DNA of 64,000 nt from an uncultured Armatimonadota bacterium (GTDB lineage: Bacteria > Armatimonadota > Fimbriimonadia > Fimbriimonadales > Fimbriimonadaceae): assembly GCA_903927345.1 (NCBI GenBank), contig CAIYMO010000045.1, positions 1 to 64,000 on the forward strand. Direction: 5' to 3'. Each line of letters opens with the position of its first letter. Positions within the stretch are counted from its first letter, which is position 1. This document shows, one piece after another, positions 32,808 to 41,649 of this stretch. A program made the position numbers and the translations under genes. The notes below the pieces were generated by a model, which saw nothing but the letters and a program-made list of their open reading frames with translations, had not been told where the DNA came from and made no database searches.

Positions 32808-34830
32808 GCGTATCGCCTTTGTTGGGAACCCCAATGCGGGGAAGACCACCCTATTCAACTCCCTTACTGGATCACGCCAGAAAGTCGGCAACTACGCGGG
32901 AGTTACAGTCGAGCGCGTCTCTGCGTTACGTCGAGTGGGGTCTTTTGAGTGCGAATTCATTGATGTGCCGGGCCTGTATTCCTTGACCCCGGCTTCCGAG
33001 GACGAGGCGGTTGCGGTCAAAGTTCTTGAAGAAGAAACAGACTTGATCGTCTGCGTTATTGACGCCTCGAACCTTGAACGAAACCTTTACCTGTATTCCC
33101 AAATAGCCGAGCTTTGGCGTCCCGTTGTTATTGCGCTCACCATGACCGACAGGGTCGAACAGGCAGGATCGACGCTTAAGATTGATCGGTTGCGACGACT
33201 TCTTGGTTGCCCGGTCATTCCGATGGTTGGACACAAGGAGAAGGGAGTCAAGGAGCTGTTGGCAGCAATTGAATCGGCCCTGACAACTCCAACCGAGCCG
33301 ACCCTACTTTCTGATATTGGTGCGCTACGAGATTTGCAAGTGGAACTTGCACGGCGTGGATACGACCACTCGATCGGTGCTTTGCGGAAGGAAGTGTTGA
33401 ACGAGCAGTCGACGATGATTGTTCCGTTTGTGGAGATTCAGCCAATTTGGGACAAGGCTCGCGAAGCCACAGAGAACGCCTCCTTTGCCGACCCGGCCGC
33501 CCGATATGCATGGACCGCGCAGGTCCAGCGGGAATCGATAGTTCAAACTTCTCCCAAGAAGGCTGTCAGCCTAACCGACAAAATAGACAAGGTTCTGACC
33601 CACCGGTTCTTTGGGCTGATCGTGTTTGTTGCGGTCATGTACTGCGTCTTCTTTTCGATCTACAAGCTGTCACAGCCGTTCATGGACGCGATAGAGACGG
33701 CATTCGGCTGGTTGGGAGCAACGATTGGCCCCCGACTTGAGGGAGTCCCGGTTCTGCAAAGTTTTGTCGTGGATGGAATCATTGCCGGAGTAGGCGGAGT
33801 GGTCGTCTTCCTGCCTCAGATTCTGATTTTGTTCTTCTTCATTGCGATGCTGGAAGGCACCGGTTATCTGGCAAGATCAGCGTTTTTGATGGATCGGCTC
33901 CTTGGATGGTGCGGTCTCAATGGCCGAGCGTTTATTCCGTTGCTTTCCTCCTTCGCTTGTGCGATTCCTGGTGTGATGGCGGCGCGCGTGATGCCGGACC
34001 CTAAGGCTCGGTTAGCTACGATCCTTGTCGCACCTTTAATGTCTTGTTCGGCACGGCTGCCCGTGTACATGTTGATCATTGGCACGTTCATCGAGCCACA
34101 ATACGGCGCATTTTGGGCTGGCTTTGCATTGTTCGCGATGCATCTGCTAGGGCTGTTCGTCGCGATTCCGGTGGTCTTCGTTCTTAACCGTGGAATTCTG
34201 AAAGGGAAGAGGCTGCCGTTCATGCTTGAGCTTCCGCCGTATCAGATGCCTCGGTGGAAGGATGTCTTCCTTGGAATGCTGAACCGAGGAAAAGTCTTCC
34301 TAACGACGGCCGGAACGACAATCGTTGTGATGTCAATTATCATCTGGGCGGCATCATACTTCCCACGAAAAACGGATACCGGTCTGCCAGAGAATGAAGC
34401 GGCGGTGGCGCAACTCGAATACTCCGTAATGGGTCGGGTTGGTAAGGCAGTTGAGCCTGCATTTGCTCCACTCGGCTTCGACTGGCGGATTTCGACGGCG
34501 ATCCTGAGCGCTTTTCCCGCTCGGGAAACTGTTGCTCCTTCTCTAGGAATTCTGTTCTCCTTGGGTTCCGGTGACGAAGCGGAGGCAAAGCTAGGTTCAA
34601 AAATTCGAGAAGCAAAATGGCCGGACGGCCGCCAGTTGTTTACGCTTCCAACCTCGATTGGTTTGATGGTCTTCTTCGCTCTGTGCGCGCAGTGCCTTTC
34701 CACGCTTGCGGTTGTTCGACGGGAGACAAACTCGCGCAAGTGGCCGCTGTTCATGTTCTGCTACATGACGGTTTTTGCATACATTGGAGCCTGGCTCGTC
34801 CAAATCATCGGTCGGTCCTTTGTTCCTTGA
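32788..34830 (+). CDS. feoB: ferrous iron transporter B
   Basis: A 680-residue FeoB. The N-terminal G domain has G1 GNPNAGKTT (about 13-21), G2 region NYAGVTVE, G3 DVPG and G4 TMTD. The helical transport domain from about 270 contains the Gate motifs (MLEGTGYLARSAFLMDR in two parts, LLSSFACAIPGVMAAR), ISTAILSAFPARE, and a late Cys-containing segment FFALCAQCLSTLAV. It imports Fe2+ driven by the GTPase module. The start is TTG inside feoA, consistent with coupling. No feoC is present. Confidence 0.95.
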   Translation: MASKSSKRIAFVGNPNAGKTTLFNSLTGSRQKVGNYAGVTVERVSALRRVGSFECEFIDVPGLYSLTPASEDEAVAVKVLEEETDLIVCVIDASNLERNLYLYSQIAELWRPVVIALTMTDRVEQAGSTLKIDRLRRLLGCPVIPMVGHKEKGVKELLAAIESALTTPTEPTLLSDIGALRDLQVELARRGYDHSIGALRKEVLNEQSTMIVPFVEIQPIWDKAREATENASFADPAARYAWTAQVQRESIVQTSPKKAVSLTDKIDKVLTHRFFGLIVFVAVMYCVFFSIYKLSQPFMDAIETAFGWLGATIGPRLEGVPVLQSFVVDGIIAGVGGVVVFLPQILILFFFIAMLEGTGYLARSAFLMDRLLGWCGLNGRAFIPLLSSFACAIPGVMAARVMPDPKARLATILVAPLMSCSARLPVYMLIIGTFIEPQYGAFWAGFALFAMHLLGLFVAIPVVFVLNRGILKGKRLPFMLELPPYQMPRWKDVFLGMLNRGKVFLTTAGTTIVVMSIIIWAASYFPRKTDTGLPENEAAVAQLEYSVMGRVGKAVEPAFAPLGFDWRISTAILSAFPARETVAPSLGILFSLGSGDEAEAKLGSKIREAKWPDGRQLFTLPTSIGLMVFFALCAQCLSTLAVVRRETNSRKWPLFMFCYMTVFAYIGAWLVQIIGRSFVP

Positions 34831-34858
34831 CAACCAGTTAACTCAAGGTTGCTATAAT
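34827..34858 (+). promoter_or_regulatory. promoter of the PhnZ-like gene, leaderless
   Basis: TTGACA, a 20-base spacer and a perfect TATAAT, followed after 6 bases by the GTG start. The expected transcription start falls on the start codon. The spacer is longer than the usual 17, so the -35 may be weak. Confidence 0.55.
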
Positions 34859-34864
34859 CGCCCC

Positions 34865-35413
34865 GTGACCACTATCGAGCAGATTTTCGACCTCTTCAAC
34901 AATCACGGAGGCTCGTTGTATTTTGGGGAACAAGTAACGGAGACTGAGCATGCGCTCCAGGCCGCCCACCTAGCTCGCCAAGCTGGCGCCTCGAACGAAG
35001 TAATCGCGGGTGCGCTCCTACACGACATTGGGCACCTGATGCACGGTCTTGGAGAGGACATTGCTCACCACGGAGTTGATGGGAAGCATGAGGATGTCGG
35101 GGCGGAGTGGCTGGAAGGGAAGTTTCCGCAAGTTGTGATTGACTGTGTCCGGCTCCACGTCGCAGCGAAAAGGTATCTGACAGCTACTGACCCCGGATAT
35201 TTGGAGGGCTTGTCGGTGGCTTCGGTGGATAGCTTACGTTTACAAGGTGGGCCATTCTCTGCAGAAGAGGTCGCGGAATTTGAGCGGACGGAGCCGAACT
35301 TTGCCACGGCAATTCAGGTTCGACGCTGGGATGACGAAGCCAAAGTCGTCGGACTTGATGTCCCGGCAGTCGAGAGCTACCGAGACGTATTAGAAGCGGT
35401 CTTGATTGCTTAA
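34865..35413 (+). CDS. PhnZ-like HD-domain oxygenase
   Basis: About 182 residues of the phosphonate-degradation HD family (TIGR03276-type). Markers: Y-F-G-E (the Tyr and Glu spaced as in PhnZ Y24/E27), GALLHDIGHLMHG with the HD pair, KHEDVGAEWL, VRLHVAAKRYL, SLRLQGGPFS and RRWDDEAK. PhnZ uses a mixed-valence diiron centre to cleave 2-amino-1-hydroxyethylphosphonate. No PhnY or other phn genes are nearby, so the substrate is uncertain; related enzymes act on inositol or on trimethylaminophosphonate. The GTG start at 34865 is chosen from the promoter spacing and the family start; 30 upstream open codons are inside feoB. The stop overlaps the convergent glycosyltransferase stop. Confidence 0.82.
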   Translation: MTTIEQIFDLFNNHGGSLYFGEQVTETEHALQAAHLARQAGASNEVIAGALLHDIGHLMHGLGEDIAHHGVDGKHEDVGAEWLEGKFPQVVIDCVRLHVAAKRYLTATDPGYLEGLSVASVDSLRLQGGPFSAEEVAEFERTEPNFATAIQVRRWDDEAKVVGLDVPAVESYRDVLEAVLIA

Positions 35414-36786
35414 GGCTCGATCATCTGAGCGATGACGTCTTCTTCTTCGGCTTCTGGCGTCGTCGTGATCGTATGCCGCGGCATCGGTCTGGCGACGGAC
35501 TGAACGGCTTGGGCCTTCTCTCGGAGAGCCATCTTTTGGTAGCGCTCTTCGGCACCAGGGGAGACGGGCCAGACGGTGTTTTCCGCCCAGTAGCTGTCAA
35601 GAAACTCTCGCCATACACGGTCGTAGACCGCAATCGTCTGATCGGCCAGGTTTGCCCAGTGGAAGTCGGTTTCGAGACGCTCGCGGGCTTTGGCAGCCAT
35701 CTCGCGAGTGTGGAGGGCGTCTCCGAGTGCGTGTCGGATCCCCCAGGCAAGCGAGGCGGGGTCGTTTGCAAAACTGGTTGTTCCGGTTACTCCGTGCTGA
35801 ACAATTTCTTTCAGACCTCCGGCATCGGAAGAGACAACCGGAACTCCTGCTGCCATACCTTCGAGGGCAACGATTCCGAATGGCTCGTAGAGAGAAGGGA
35901 AGACGGCGACATCGGCGCAGCGGTACAGCTCATGGAGCTGACGTCCCGACATGAATCCCGTGAACTTGACACTTTCACCTAGTCCCGCCCAACGGGTGAA
36001 GCTCTCAAATTTATCACGGACACCGCCACCAACGATCAGGAACTTCGTCTTGGGTTCATCGGCCAACACGGCATGTACGGCATTGAGCAACACCTGAATT
36101 CCTTTCTCGCGAACAAATCGACCAACGTAGATAACTATCTTTTCATCGTCTGCTGCGAACTTCCGTCGGGTTTGGAGCCGCTCTTCCTCGGTCCACTCAA
36201 ATTCAAACTTCGTCGCATCAACGCCGTTGAATATCACGTCCACCTTATCCGCCGGAGTATTGAAAAGGCGGACTGCCTCACCTTTCATGAACTCGGAACA
36301 AACGATCAGACGCCAGGCTTCGTAGGTGAGCCAGTACTCCTGCTCCGCAATGTACTTGCTGATGTCGCTAAAAATTCCACCATGGCGACCCCACTCGGTC
36401 GCGTGGAGCGTTGCGATGATCGGCAACTTGTATTCGTACTTCAGATTGCGAGCTGCGTCAAGTGATAGCCAGTCGTGGGCGTGGAAGACGGTTGGCTGGC
36501 CACCAGGGCGCCAATCCTCAAGCATGGTGCGAACCCGTCGGTCCGTCGCTTGGTTTAGAAGCTGAATCTCGTGAACAAAGTCTTTGGGTTCTTCGTCGAG
36601 GTGAACCCGGTGAACGTGAACACCGCTTTCCTCAATCTCCTCGTCGGGCGCCTTCGGCGTGGCCTTGGTGATGACGTGGACTTCAATATCCTTCTTCACG
36701 AGTTCTTGCGAAAGCTCGTGCACGTGCGGACTAATGCCTCCGACAATTCGGGGGGGATATTCCCAGGAAAGCATCATCACGCGCAT
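35410..36786 (-). CDS. glycosyltransferase family 4 / glycogen-synthase-like
   Basis: A 458-residue GT-B enzyme. The N-terminal MMLSWEYPPRIVGGISPHV is typical of GT4/GT5 glucosyltransferases with the glycine-rich donor loop. VFHAHDWLSLDAA, IYVGRFVREKG (about 218-228) and EPFGIVALEGMAAGVPVV (E-x7-E motif, about 307-324) follow. It probably makes glycogen or a related glucan from a nucleotide sugar; polysaccharide synthesis is possible. TAAACT lies 6 bases before the ATG, inside the end of rimM, so it likely has its own leaderless promoter. It occupies the place where trmD-rplS usually follow rimM. Confidence 0.85.
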   Translation of the reverse strand: MRVMMLSWEYPPRIVGGISPHVHELSQELVKKDIEVHVITKATPKAPDEEIEESGVHVHRVHLDEEPKDFVHEIQLLNQATDRRVRTMLEDWRPGGQPTVFHAHDWLSLDAARNLKYEYKLPIIATLHATEWGRHGGIFSDISKYIAEQEYWLTYEAWRLIVCSEFMKGEAVRLFNTPADKVDVIFNGVDATKFEFEWTEEERLQTRRKFAADDEKIVIYVGRFVREKGIQVLLNAVHAVLADEPKTKFLIVGGGVRDKFESFTRWAGLGESVKFTGFMSGRQLHELYRCADVAVFPSLYEPFGIVALEGMAAGVPVVSSDAGGLKEIVQHGVTGTTSFANDPASLAWGIRHALGDALHTREMAAKARERLETDFHWANLADQTIAVYDRVWREFLDSYWAENTVWPVSPGAEERYQKMALREKAQAVQSVARPMPRHTITTTPEAEEEDVIAQMIEP

Positions 36787-36798
36787 GACGCTAGTTTA

Positions 36799-37287
36799 TC
36801 AATCTTCGCCGGGTCGCATACCGTAAATGAGCTTGACTCGCATGATTTCTTCATCCAAATCTATCTCGGTAACGAATTCATCCACCAGTGGGATCATGAT
36901 TGGTCCCACAATCACGACTTGGTGAGCAGGGTAATCCTCTATATCGTCGACAACTCCGAGCTGTTCGCCGGTGTCGGTGATCACTTTTAGACCGATCAAA
37001 TCCTCGATCAAGAACTCGTCGTCGTCGAGCTCGGGTTCACCCTCTGCTTCCATATACTTCCATTGAAGTGCTTCCGCCTCATCGATTTTGTCGACACCCT
37101 TGAGGCTAATCAGCGGACGATTCTTGTGAATCTGGAATTTGCGAATAATGTAGGGCTTGTCGTCAATGAAGACGGTGTTTCCCTCATCGAAACGGCTTTC
37201 AAAGTTGGTCAGTGCCTCGACTTTTACTTGGCCTTTGAGCCCAAAAGCTCCCACGATCTGACCGATGCGAACGCGCTCTGTGCTCAT
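36799..37287 (-). CDS. rimM: ribosome maturation factor RimM
   Basis: A 162-residue RimM. The N-terminal barrel starts RVRIGQIVGAFGLKGQVKVE (residues 5-24), the family signature. The PRC-barrel domain (DDDEFLIEDLIGLKV, VVDDIEDYPAHQVVIVG, IPLVDEF) follows. It helps mature the 30S head. Separated from khpA by a terminator-like hairpin, with an AT-rich -10-like sequence directly before the ATG, so it may be transcribed separately from ffh-rpsP-khpA. Confidence 0.93.
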   Translation of the reverse strand: MSTERVRIGQIVGAFGLKGQVKVEALTNFESRFDEGNTVFIDDKPYIIRKFQIHKNRPLISLKGVDKIDEAEALQWKYMEAEGEPELDDDEFLIEDLIGLKVITDTGEQLGVVDDIEDYPAHQVVIVGPIMIPLVDEFVTEIDLDEEIMRVKLIYGMRPGED

Positions 37288-37301
37288 ACAAAATTAATAT
37301 G

Positions 37302-37330
37302 GAAAAGTCCAGGTTGAAACAACCTGGACT
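37302..37330 (-). terminator. hairpin between khpA and rimM
   Basis: Stem AGTCCAGGTT / AACCTGGACT with a 5-base loop followed by TTTT on the minus strand, 15 bases before the rimM start codon. Confidence 0.75.
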
Positions 37331-37351
37331 CTGGAACCACTTTCAAAATCA

Positions 37352-37591
37352 TTATTCGGTAACGATTTTGACGTATGCCTTTTCTTTACTCTTAGAAGCA
37401 ATCGCCGAAACGACTTGGCGAATTGCCGAGATCACTCGACCGCTCTTACCAATGACTTTTCCAACATCTTCTTGAGCCACTCGTACGTTGAACGTGCGAG
37501 TATTTCCTTCAAGTACCTCGTCGACCTCGACGCTCTGTGGTTCGGAAACCATTTGCTTGACGAGTTCTTCTACGAAAGGGGAGTAGCTCAT
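37352..37591 (-). CDS. khpA: KH-domain RNA-binding protein KhpA
   Basis: A 79-residue single KH domain protein. The GXXG loop is in VIGKSGRVISAIRQVV (about 46-61), preceded by NVRVAQEDVGK. It matches KhpA (formerly YlqC), a small RNA chaperone found next to rpsP in many bacteria. Starts 3 bases after the rpsP stop. Confidence 0.92.
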   Translation of the reverse strand: MSYSPFVEELVKQMVSEPQSVEVDEVLEGNTRTFNVRVAQEDVGKVIGKSGRVISAIRQVVSAIASKSKEKAYVKIVTE

Positions 37592-37594
37592 AAA

Positions 37595-37945
37595 TTACTC
37601 AGCTGCCGGAGCGGCTTCAACTGCGGTCTTCTTGCTGATGGCTGCAGTTCGCTTATCCAAGAACTTGTACTTCTGCTTCTGCGAAGGTCGCTCTTCGATG
37701 AACTTCGGCAAGATTCCGAGTTTGTTCATCAAGTAAGCAGCAGTTTCCGTAGGAACCGCGCCGTTTCGGAGCCAATGCAGTGCGCGCTCCTCATCGATGC
37801 GAATCTCCTTTGGTTGGGAAATCGGGTTATAGATTCCGATGTTCTCAACGAAAGCTGAGTTGCGGCCAGCTTCGCTCTTGGTGACGACCACGCGATAGAA
37901 TGGGCGTCCTTTGTTTCCGAGTCTCTGAAGTCGAATTTTTACCAT
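37595..37945 (-). CDS. rpsP: 30S ribosomal protein bS16
   Basis: A 116-residue bS16. The core MVKIRLQRLGNKGRPFYRVV (residues 1-20), GIYNPISQPKEIRIDEERALHWLRNGAVPTE (in parts) is textbook. The C-terminus is about 30 residues longer than in E. coli and ends in Ala/Lys-rich sequence. Located 14 bases after ffh. Confidence 0.96.
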   Translation of the reverse strand: MVKIRLQRLGNKGRPFYRVVVTKSEAGRNSAFVENIGIYNPISQPKEIRIDEERALHWLRNGAVPTETAAYLMNKLGILPKFIEERPSQKQKYKFLDKRTAAISKKTAVEAAPAAE

Positions 37946-37959
37946 GGTTCCAGTTTGGT

Positions 37960-39291
37960 TTATCGTCTGCGTTGGAGCTTGCTCATACGGCTCTGCATCT
38001 TCGACATTTGTTTCATGCCTCGACGCATTTCATACATCTGTTTGATCAAGTGGTTGACCTCTTCGACCGATGTACCCGAACCCGCAGCAATGCGTTTCCT
38101 TCGCGAACCGTTTATTATATCCGGGTTTCCTCGCTCTTTGCTCGTCATACTCAGGATGATCGCTTCAGTTCGATTAATCTGCTTGTCATTGATATGCTCC
38201 ATAGCATCCTCAGGCAGGGAAGCGGCGAGTCCAGGAATCAGTTTGAGCATCGATTTCATCGAGCCCATCTTCTTCATCATCGTAAAGCTCTGGAGCATCA
38301 TGTTGAAGTCCATTTGGCCCTTGCCAAACCCTTGCTCCATCGATGCCATGTCGCTTGCATCGAACGCCTTTTCTACTTTCTCGATCAGCCCGAGTACGTC
38401 GCCCATGCCCAGGATCCGCTGAGCCATTCGATCGGGGTGGAACAATTCAAGCGCTTCAACTTGCTCACCGACACCAGTAAATCTAACAGGTACTCCAGTG
38501 GCCTGGCGAACGCTGAGGATCGCACCGCCACGGGTGTCTCCGTCCAGCTTCGTGAAAATAGCGCCTGTAACATTGACCCGCGCGTGGAATGCCTCAGCGA
38601 CACTGACCGCTTCTTGACCCGTCGTAGCGTCAAGAACCAAGAACGACTCGTTGGGATTAACCGCCTTATAGATTGCTTCTAGCTCGTCCATCAGGTCACC
38701 ATCAATCGTGGTTCGACCTGCTGTGTCAACAATCAAAACATCGTTGAACAAGTATTTACAGCGTTCAAGGGCCTCTTTAGCAATAACGGGCGGCTTGGTG
38801 CCGTCCATCTTGGTGAAGACGGGCACACCGACTGTTTCACCCAGTACTTCAAGCTGCTTGATAGCGGCGGGACGAGCAATATCGCACGCAGCTAGCATCG
38901 GCTTTTTGCCTTGTTCGAGGAGCCATTTCGCGAGCTTTGCGGTGGTCGTCGTTTTTCCGGACCCCTGGAGGCCACACATCAGGATGACCGTAGGCGGGTT
39001 TGAACCCCAGTTAAACTTGACAGCCTCGCCACCAAGCATCTCCTCGAGCTCATCCTTAACAATCTTAATGATCGTCTGATCAGCGTTGAGCGACGAGAAA
39101 AGCTCCTCACCGACCGCCTTCTCCTTGACCCGGGCCATGAACTGCTTGGCGACGCCAAAGTTAACGTCTGCCTCCAGCAGTGCGACCCGAACTTCACGCA
39201 ACATTTCGTTGACATCGTCTTCGCTGAGTTTGCCTTTTCCACGCAAACCAGCAAAAACACCCGAAAGTCTTCGCGTTAAGTTGTCAAACAT
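37960..39291 (-). CDS. ffh: signal recognition particle GTPase Ffh
   Basis: About 443 residues. The NG domain has GLQGSGKTTTTAKLA (G1, about 104-118), DTAGR (G3) and TKLDGD (G4); the Met-rich M domain (MASMEQGFGKGQMDFNMML, MKKMGSMKSMLKL, the RRKRIAAGSGT RNA-binding block) follows. It targets nascent membrane proteins with 4.5S RNA. The start MFDNLTRRLSGVFAGLRG fits the family, so 9 upstream codons are dropped. It leads the ffh-rpsP-khpA group. Confidence 0.96.
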   Translation of the reverse strand: MFDNLTRRLSGVFAGLRGKGKLSEDDVNEMLREVRVALLEADVNFGVAKQFMARVKEKAVGEELFSSLNADQTIIKIVKDELEEMLGGEAVKFNWGSNPPTVILMCGLQGSGKTTTTAKLAKWLLEQGKKPMLAACDIARPAAIKQLEVLGETVGVPVFTKMDGTKPPVIAKEALERCKYLFNDVLIVDTAGRTTIDGDLMDELEAIYKAVNPNESFLVLDATTGQEAVSVAEAFHARVNVTGAIFTKLDGDTRGGAILSVRQATGVPVRFTGVGEQVEALELFHPDRMAQRILGMGDVLGLIEKVEKAFDASDMASMEQGFGKGQMDFNMMLQSFTMMKKMGSMKSMLKLIPGLAASLPEDAMEHINDKQINRTEAIILSMTSKERGNPDIINGSRRKRIAAGSGTSVEEVNHLIKQMYEMRRGMKQMSKMQSRMSKLQRRR

Positions 39292-39400
39292 ATAGTTAAG
39301 AGTGTACCGACGCTGCAACGTCGCCCGTTCAGGGAACGAATATTACAGTATTGGCTTCAAAGAAGAAGAACGCTCAATTTTAGCAACAGGAAACGAAGAA

Positions 39401-39580
39401 ATGAAAAAAGCCACTTTTTGGATGCTGGGTGTTGCCGCTACCGGCGCACTTGCTTACACGCTCGCAAAGAAGCTGCGTGGGTCTGAACAATCCGAATTGG
39501 GAAGAAACTGGGTCGAGGCGTGCGAAGAAGCAACGAAGAGCCTCCAGTTAAAGATGGAATCCTACCAAAAGGCAAGTTAG
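39401..39580 (+). CDS. small single-span membrane protein
   Basis: A 59-residue protein: one helix (TFWMLGVAATGALAYTLAKKL, positions 4-24) then a charged amphipathic tail. The ATG at 39401 has AGGAAACGAAG just upstream and is used in place of an open frame 33 codons longer. It resembles YtxH-like small envelope proteins in layout only. Divergent from ffh. The 91 bases after it are AT-rich and hold only a weak hairpin. Confidence 0.55.
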   Translation: MKKATFWMLGVAATGALAYTLAKKLRGSEQSELGRNWVEACEEATKSLQLKMESYQKAS

Positions 39581-39671
39581 CCCTCGAAACAAAGAGAGGT
39601 CAAACGACTTTTCTTTCGCTTCATTATTTATTTCTGATAATCATTATTATGATTGTTTTCTGTTTGAGAGA

Positions 39672-40553
39672 CTAGCGAATCCTCTTTTCAGCGAGCGCCA
39701 GCAGATACTGTCCGTAATGCGTCTTCTGAAGAGGTTTGCTGATGTCGATCAAATGTTCTGCTGAGATCCATCCGCGACGATAAGCAATTTCTTCTGGACA
39801 ACAGACCATCAGGCCTTGCCGTTGTTCGACCGACTCCACAAACTGAGACGCTTGCAGCATCGACTCATGCGACCCGGTGTCAAGCCAGGCATAGCCACGC
39901 CCCATGACCTCGACGCTCATCGAGCCTTCTTCAAGATAGATGCGGTTGAGATCAGTGATCTCCAGCTCGCCGCGTGCCGACGGCTTGAGGTGTCTGGCTT
40001 TCTCAATGACTGAGTTGTCATAGAAGTACAAACCGGTGACGGCAAAGTTAGACTTGGGAACCTTCGGTTTTTCTTCCAGCCCGATCGCTTTTCCATTGGC
40101 ATCGAATTCCACAACTCCATAGGCTGATGCCTCACGGACGGGATAAGCAAAGACTGTCGCCCCGCTCGTTCGTTGATCGGCATTTCGCAGCAAGACCTCA
40201 AGGTCATGCCCGAAGAAGATGTTGTCCCCCAAGACAAGGACCGCAGGGTCTGAGCCGACGAAGTCGGCACCGATGTGGAACGCTTGGGCAAGACCGTCCG
40301 GAGACGGCTGGACCGCGAACTGGAGAGAAATTCCCCACTGGCTTCCGTCGCCGAGTAGCCGCTGGAAGGCAGCCTGATCCTCAGGAGTCGTGATAACCAA
40401 AATCTCTTTGACTCCGGCCAGCATCAAAACGCTCAGCGGGTAGTAGATCATTGGCTTGTTGTAGATTGGGCAAAGTTGCTTACTCGTACCGAGAGTGACT
40501 GGGTATAGCCGCGTTCCCGATCCGCCAGCGAGGATGATTCCCTTGCGACCCAT
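39672..40553 (-). CDS. rfbA: glucose-1-phosphate thymidylyltransferase
   Basis: A 293-residue RmlA, making dTDP-glucose from glucose-1-phosphate and dTTP. Signature: [16 protein letters not shown] with the catalytic region (residues 5-20), [26 protein letters not shown] (about 106-117), [20 protein letters not shown] (in parts), [16 protein letters not shown]. The start overlaps the rfbB stop (TAATG). With rfbB it supplies activated deoxysugars; rfbC/rfbD are not in the window. Confidence 0.95.
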   Translation of the reverse strand: MGRKGIILAGGSGTRLYPVTLGTSKQLCPIYNKPMIYYPLSVLMLAGVKEILVITTPEDQAAFQRLLGDGSQWGISLQFAVQPSPDGLAQAFHIGADFVGSDPAVLVLGDNIFFGHDLEVLLRNADQRTSGATVFAYPVREASAYGVVEFDANGKAIGLEEKPKVPKSNFAVTGLYFYDNSVIEKARHLKPSARGELEITDLNRIYLEEGSMSVEVMGRGYAWLDTGSHESMLQASQFVESVEQRQGLMVCCPEEIAYRRGWISAEHLIDISKPLQKTHYGQYLLALAEKRIR

Positions 40554-41584
40554 TAGTTTCGCCCCGCATAGTTAGTGTCGAGCCATTTCTGATAATCACC
40601 GGACTTCACGTCGGCAACCCACGCGTCGTTTTCCAAATACCAACGAATGGTCTTTCGGATTCCGGTGTCGAACGTTTCGGTTGGTTCCCATCCGAGTTCG
40701 TCTCGAAGTTTAGAGGCGTCGATCGCGTAGCGCCAGTCGTGACCAGGTCGGTCGGCGACGTAGGTCATCAGGTGCGAGAGGTCTCCCTTCCCTGTTTCCT
40801 CGCCCATCAGCCGGCAAATGGTTTTCACGACATCAATGTTTTTCTGTTCGGCGTTTCCACCGATGTTGTAGGTCTCCCCTTCCCTTCCTCGATCCACAAC
40901 CGCCATGATCGCAGAGTTGTGATCGTCCACATAGAGCCAGTCCCGCGTGTTGAGCCCTTGACCATAGATGGGCAGTGGCTTCCCTTCTAAGCAGTTGAGA
41001 ATCATGAGCGGAATCAACTTTTCGGGGAATTGGCGAGGACCGTAGTTGTTAGAACAGTTTGTGATCGTCACCGGAAGCTTGTATGTGCGGTTGTAGGCTC
41101 TGACCAAGTGGTCCGAAGCAGCCTTTGATGCTGAGTACGGCGAGGAGGGGTCATAGGGCGTCGTTTCGACAAAGAGTCCTTCTTCACCCAGAGATCCGTA
41201 GACTTCGTCCGTCGAAACGTGATGAAACTTAGAAATACCAGTTTGTTTTGCGGCTTCGAGAAGGTTGAACGTGCCGACGATATTCGACTGGATGAACTCG
41301 GCGGGACCAGAGATTGATCGATCCACGTGGGACTCTGCCGCAAAGTGGATAATGACGTCCGGGGCATACTCTTTAACTAGTTGCGTCGTGGCGTCAAAAT
41401 CGACCAAATTGAGTCTGGCGAACTGATAATTTGGTAGATCTGCGACCGGCGACAACGACTCCAGATTGCTCGCATACGAGAGCTTGTCAATGCAGAAAAA
41501 GTGGTCATTGGGCCGTTCGGAGACGTACTTAACCAAGAAATTTGAGCCGATAAAGCCGGCTCCACCAGTGACCAGATACTTCAT
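40553..41584 (-). CDS. rfbB: dTDP-glucose 4,6-dehydratase
   Basis: A 343-residue short-chain dehydrogenase family RmlB. The NAD-binding [10 protein letters not shown] is at residues 7-16, [11 protein letters not shown] is typical, and the catalytic YSASKA motif follows [29 protein letters not shown] and RDWLYVDDH are hallmark blocks. It makes the 4-keto-6-deoxyglucose intermediate of dTDP-rhamnose and other sugars. First gene of the rfbBA pair, divergent from obg with 65 bases between the starts. Confidence 0.95.
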   Translation of the reverse strand: MKYLVTGGAGFIGSNFLVKYVSERPNDHFFCIDKLSYASNLESLSPVADLPNYQFARLNLVDFDATTQLVKEYAPDVIIHFAAESHVDRSISGPAEFIQSNIVGTFNLLEAAKQTGISKFHHVSTDEVYGSLGEEGLFVETTPYDPSSPYSASKAASDHLVRAYNRTYKLPVTITNCSNNYGPRQFPEKLIPLMILNCLEGKPLPIYGQGLNTRDWLYVDDHNSAIMAVVDRGREGETYNIGGNAEQKNIDVVKTICRLMGEETGKGDLSHLMTYVADRPGHDWRYAIDASKLRDELGWEPTETFDTGIRKTIRWYLENDAWVADVKSGDYQKWLDTNYAGRN

Positions 41585-41649
41585 AAATGGGAAATCCCCT
41601 TAAATAGTCGGTTTATGCCGCATGAACCTAAACCGGTAAACTACCTATT

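Noticed and set aside
34837-34860. HAIR operator upstream of the PhnZ-like gene
   Set aside because: Only a single ACTCAAG half-site is present, with no matching left arm at 7 bases.
39630-39655. Fur-box-like TGATAAT-C-ATTATTA
   Set aside because: It lies between two gene ends with no promoter or start downstream, in generally AT-rich sequence. More likely part of a weak terminator (AATCAT / ATGATT).
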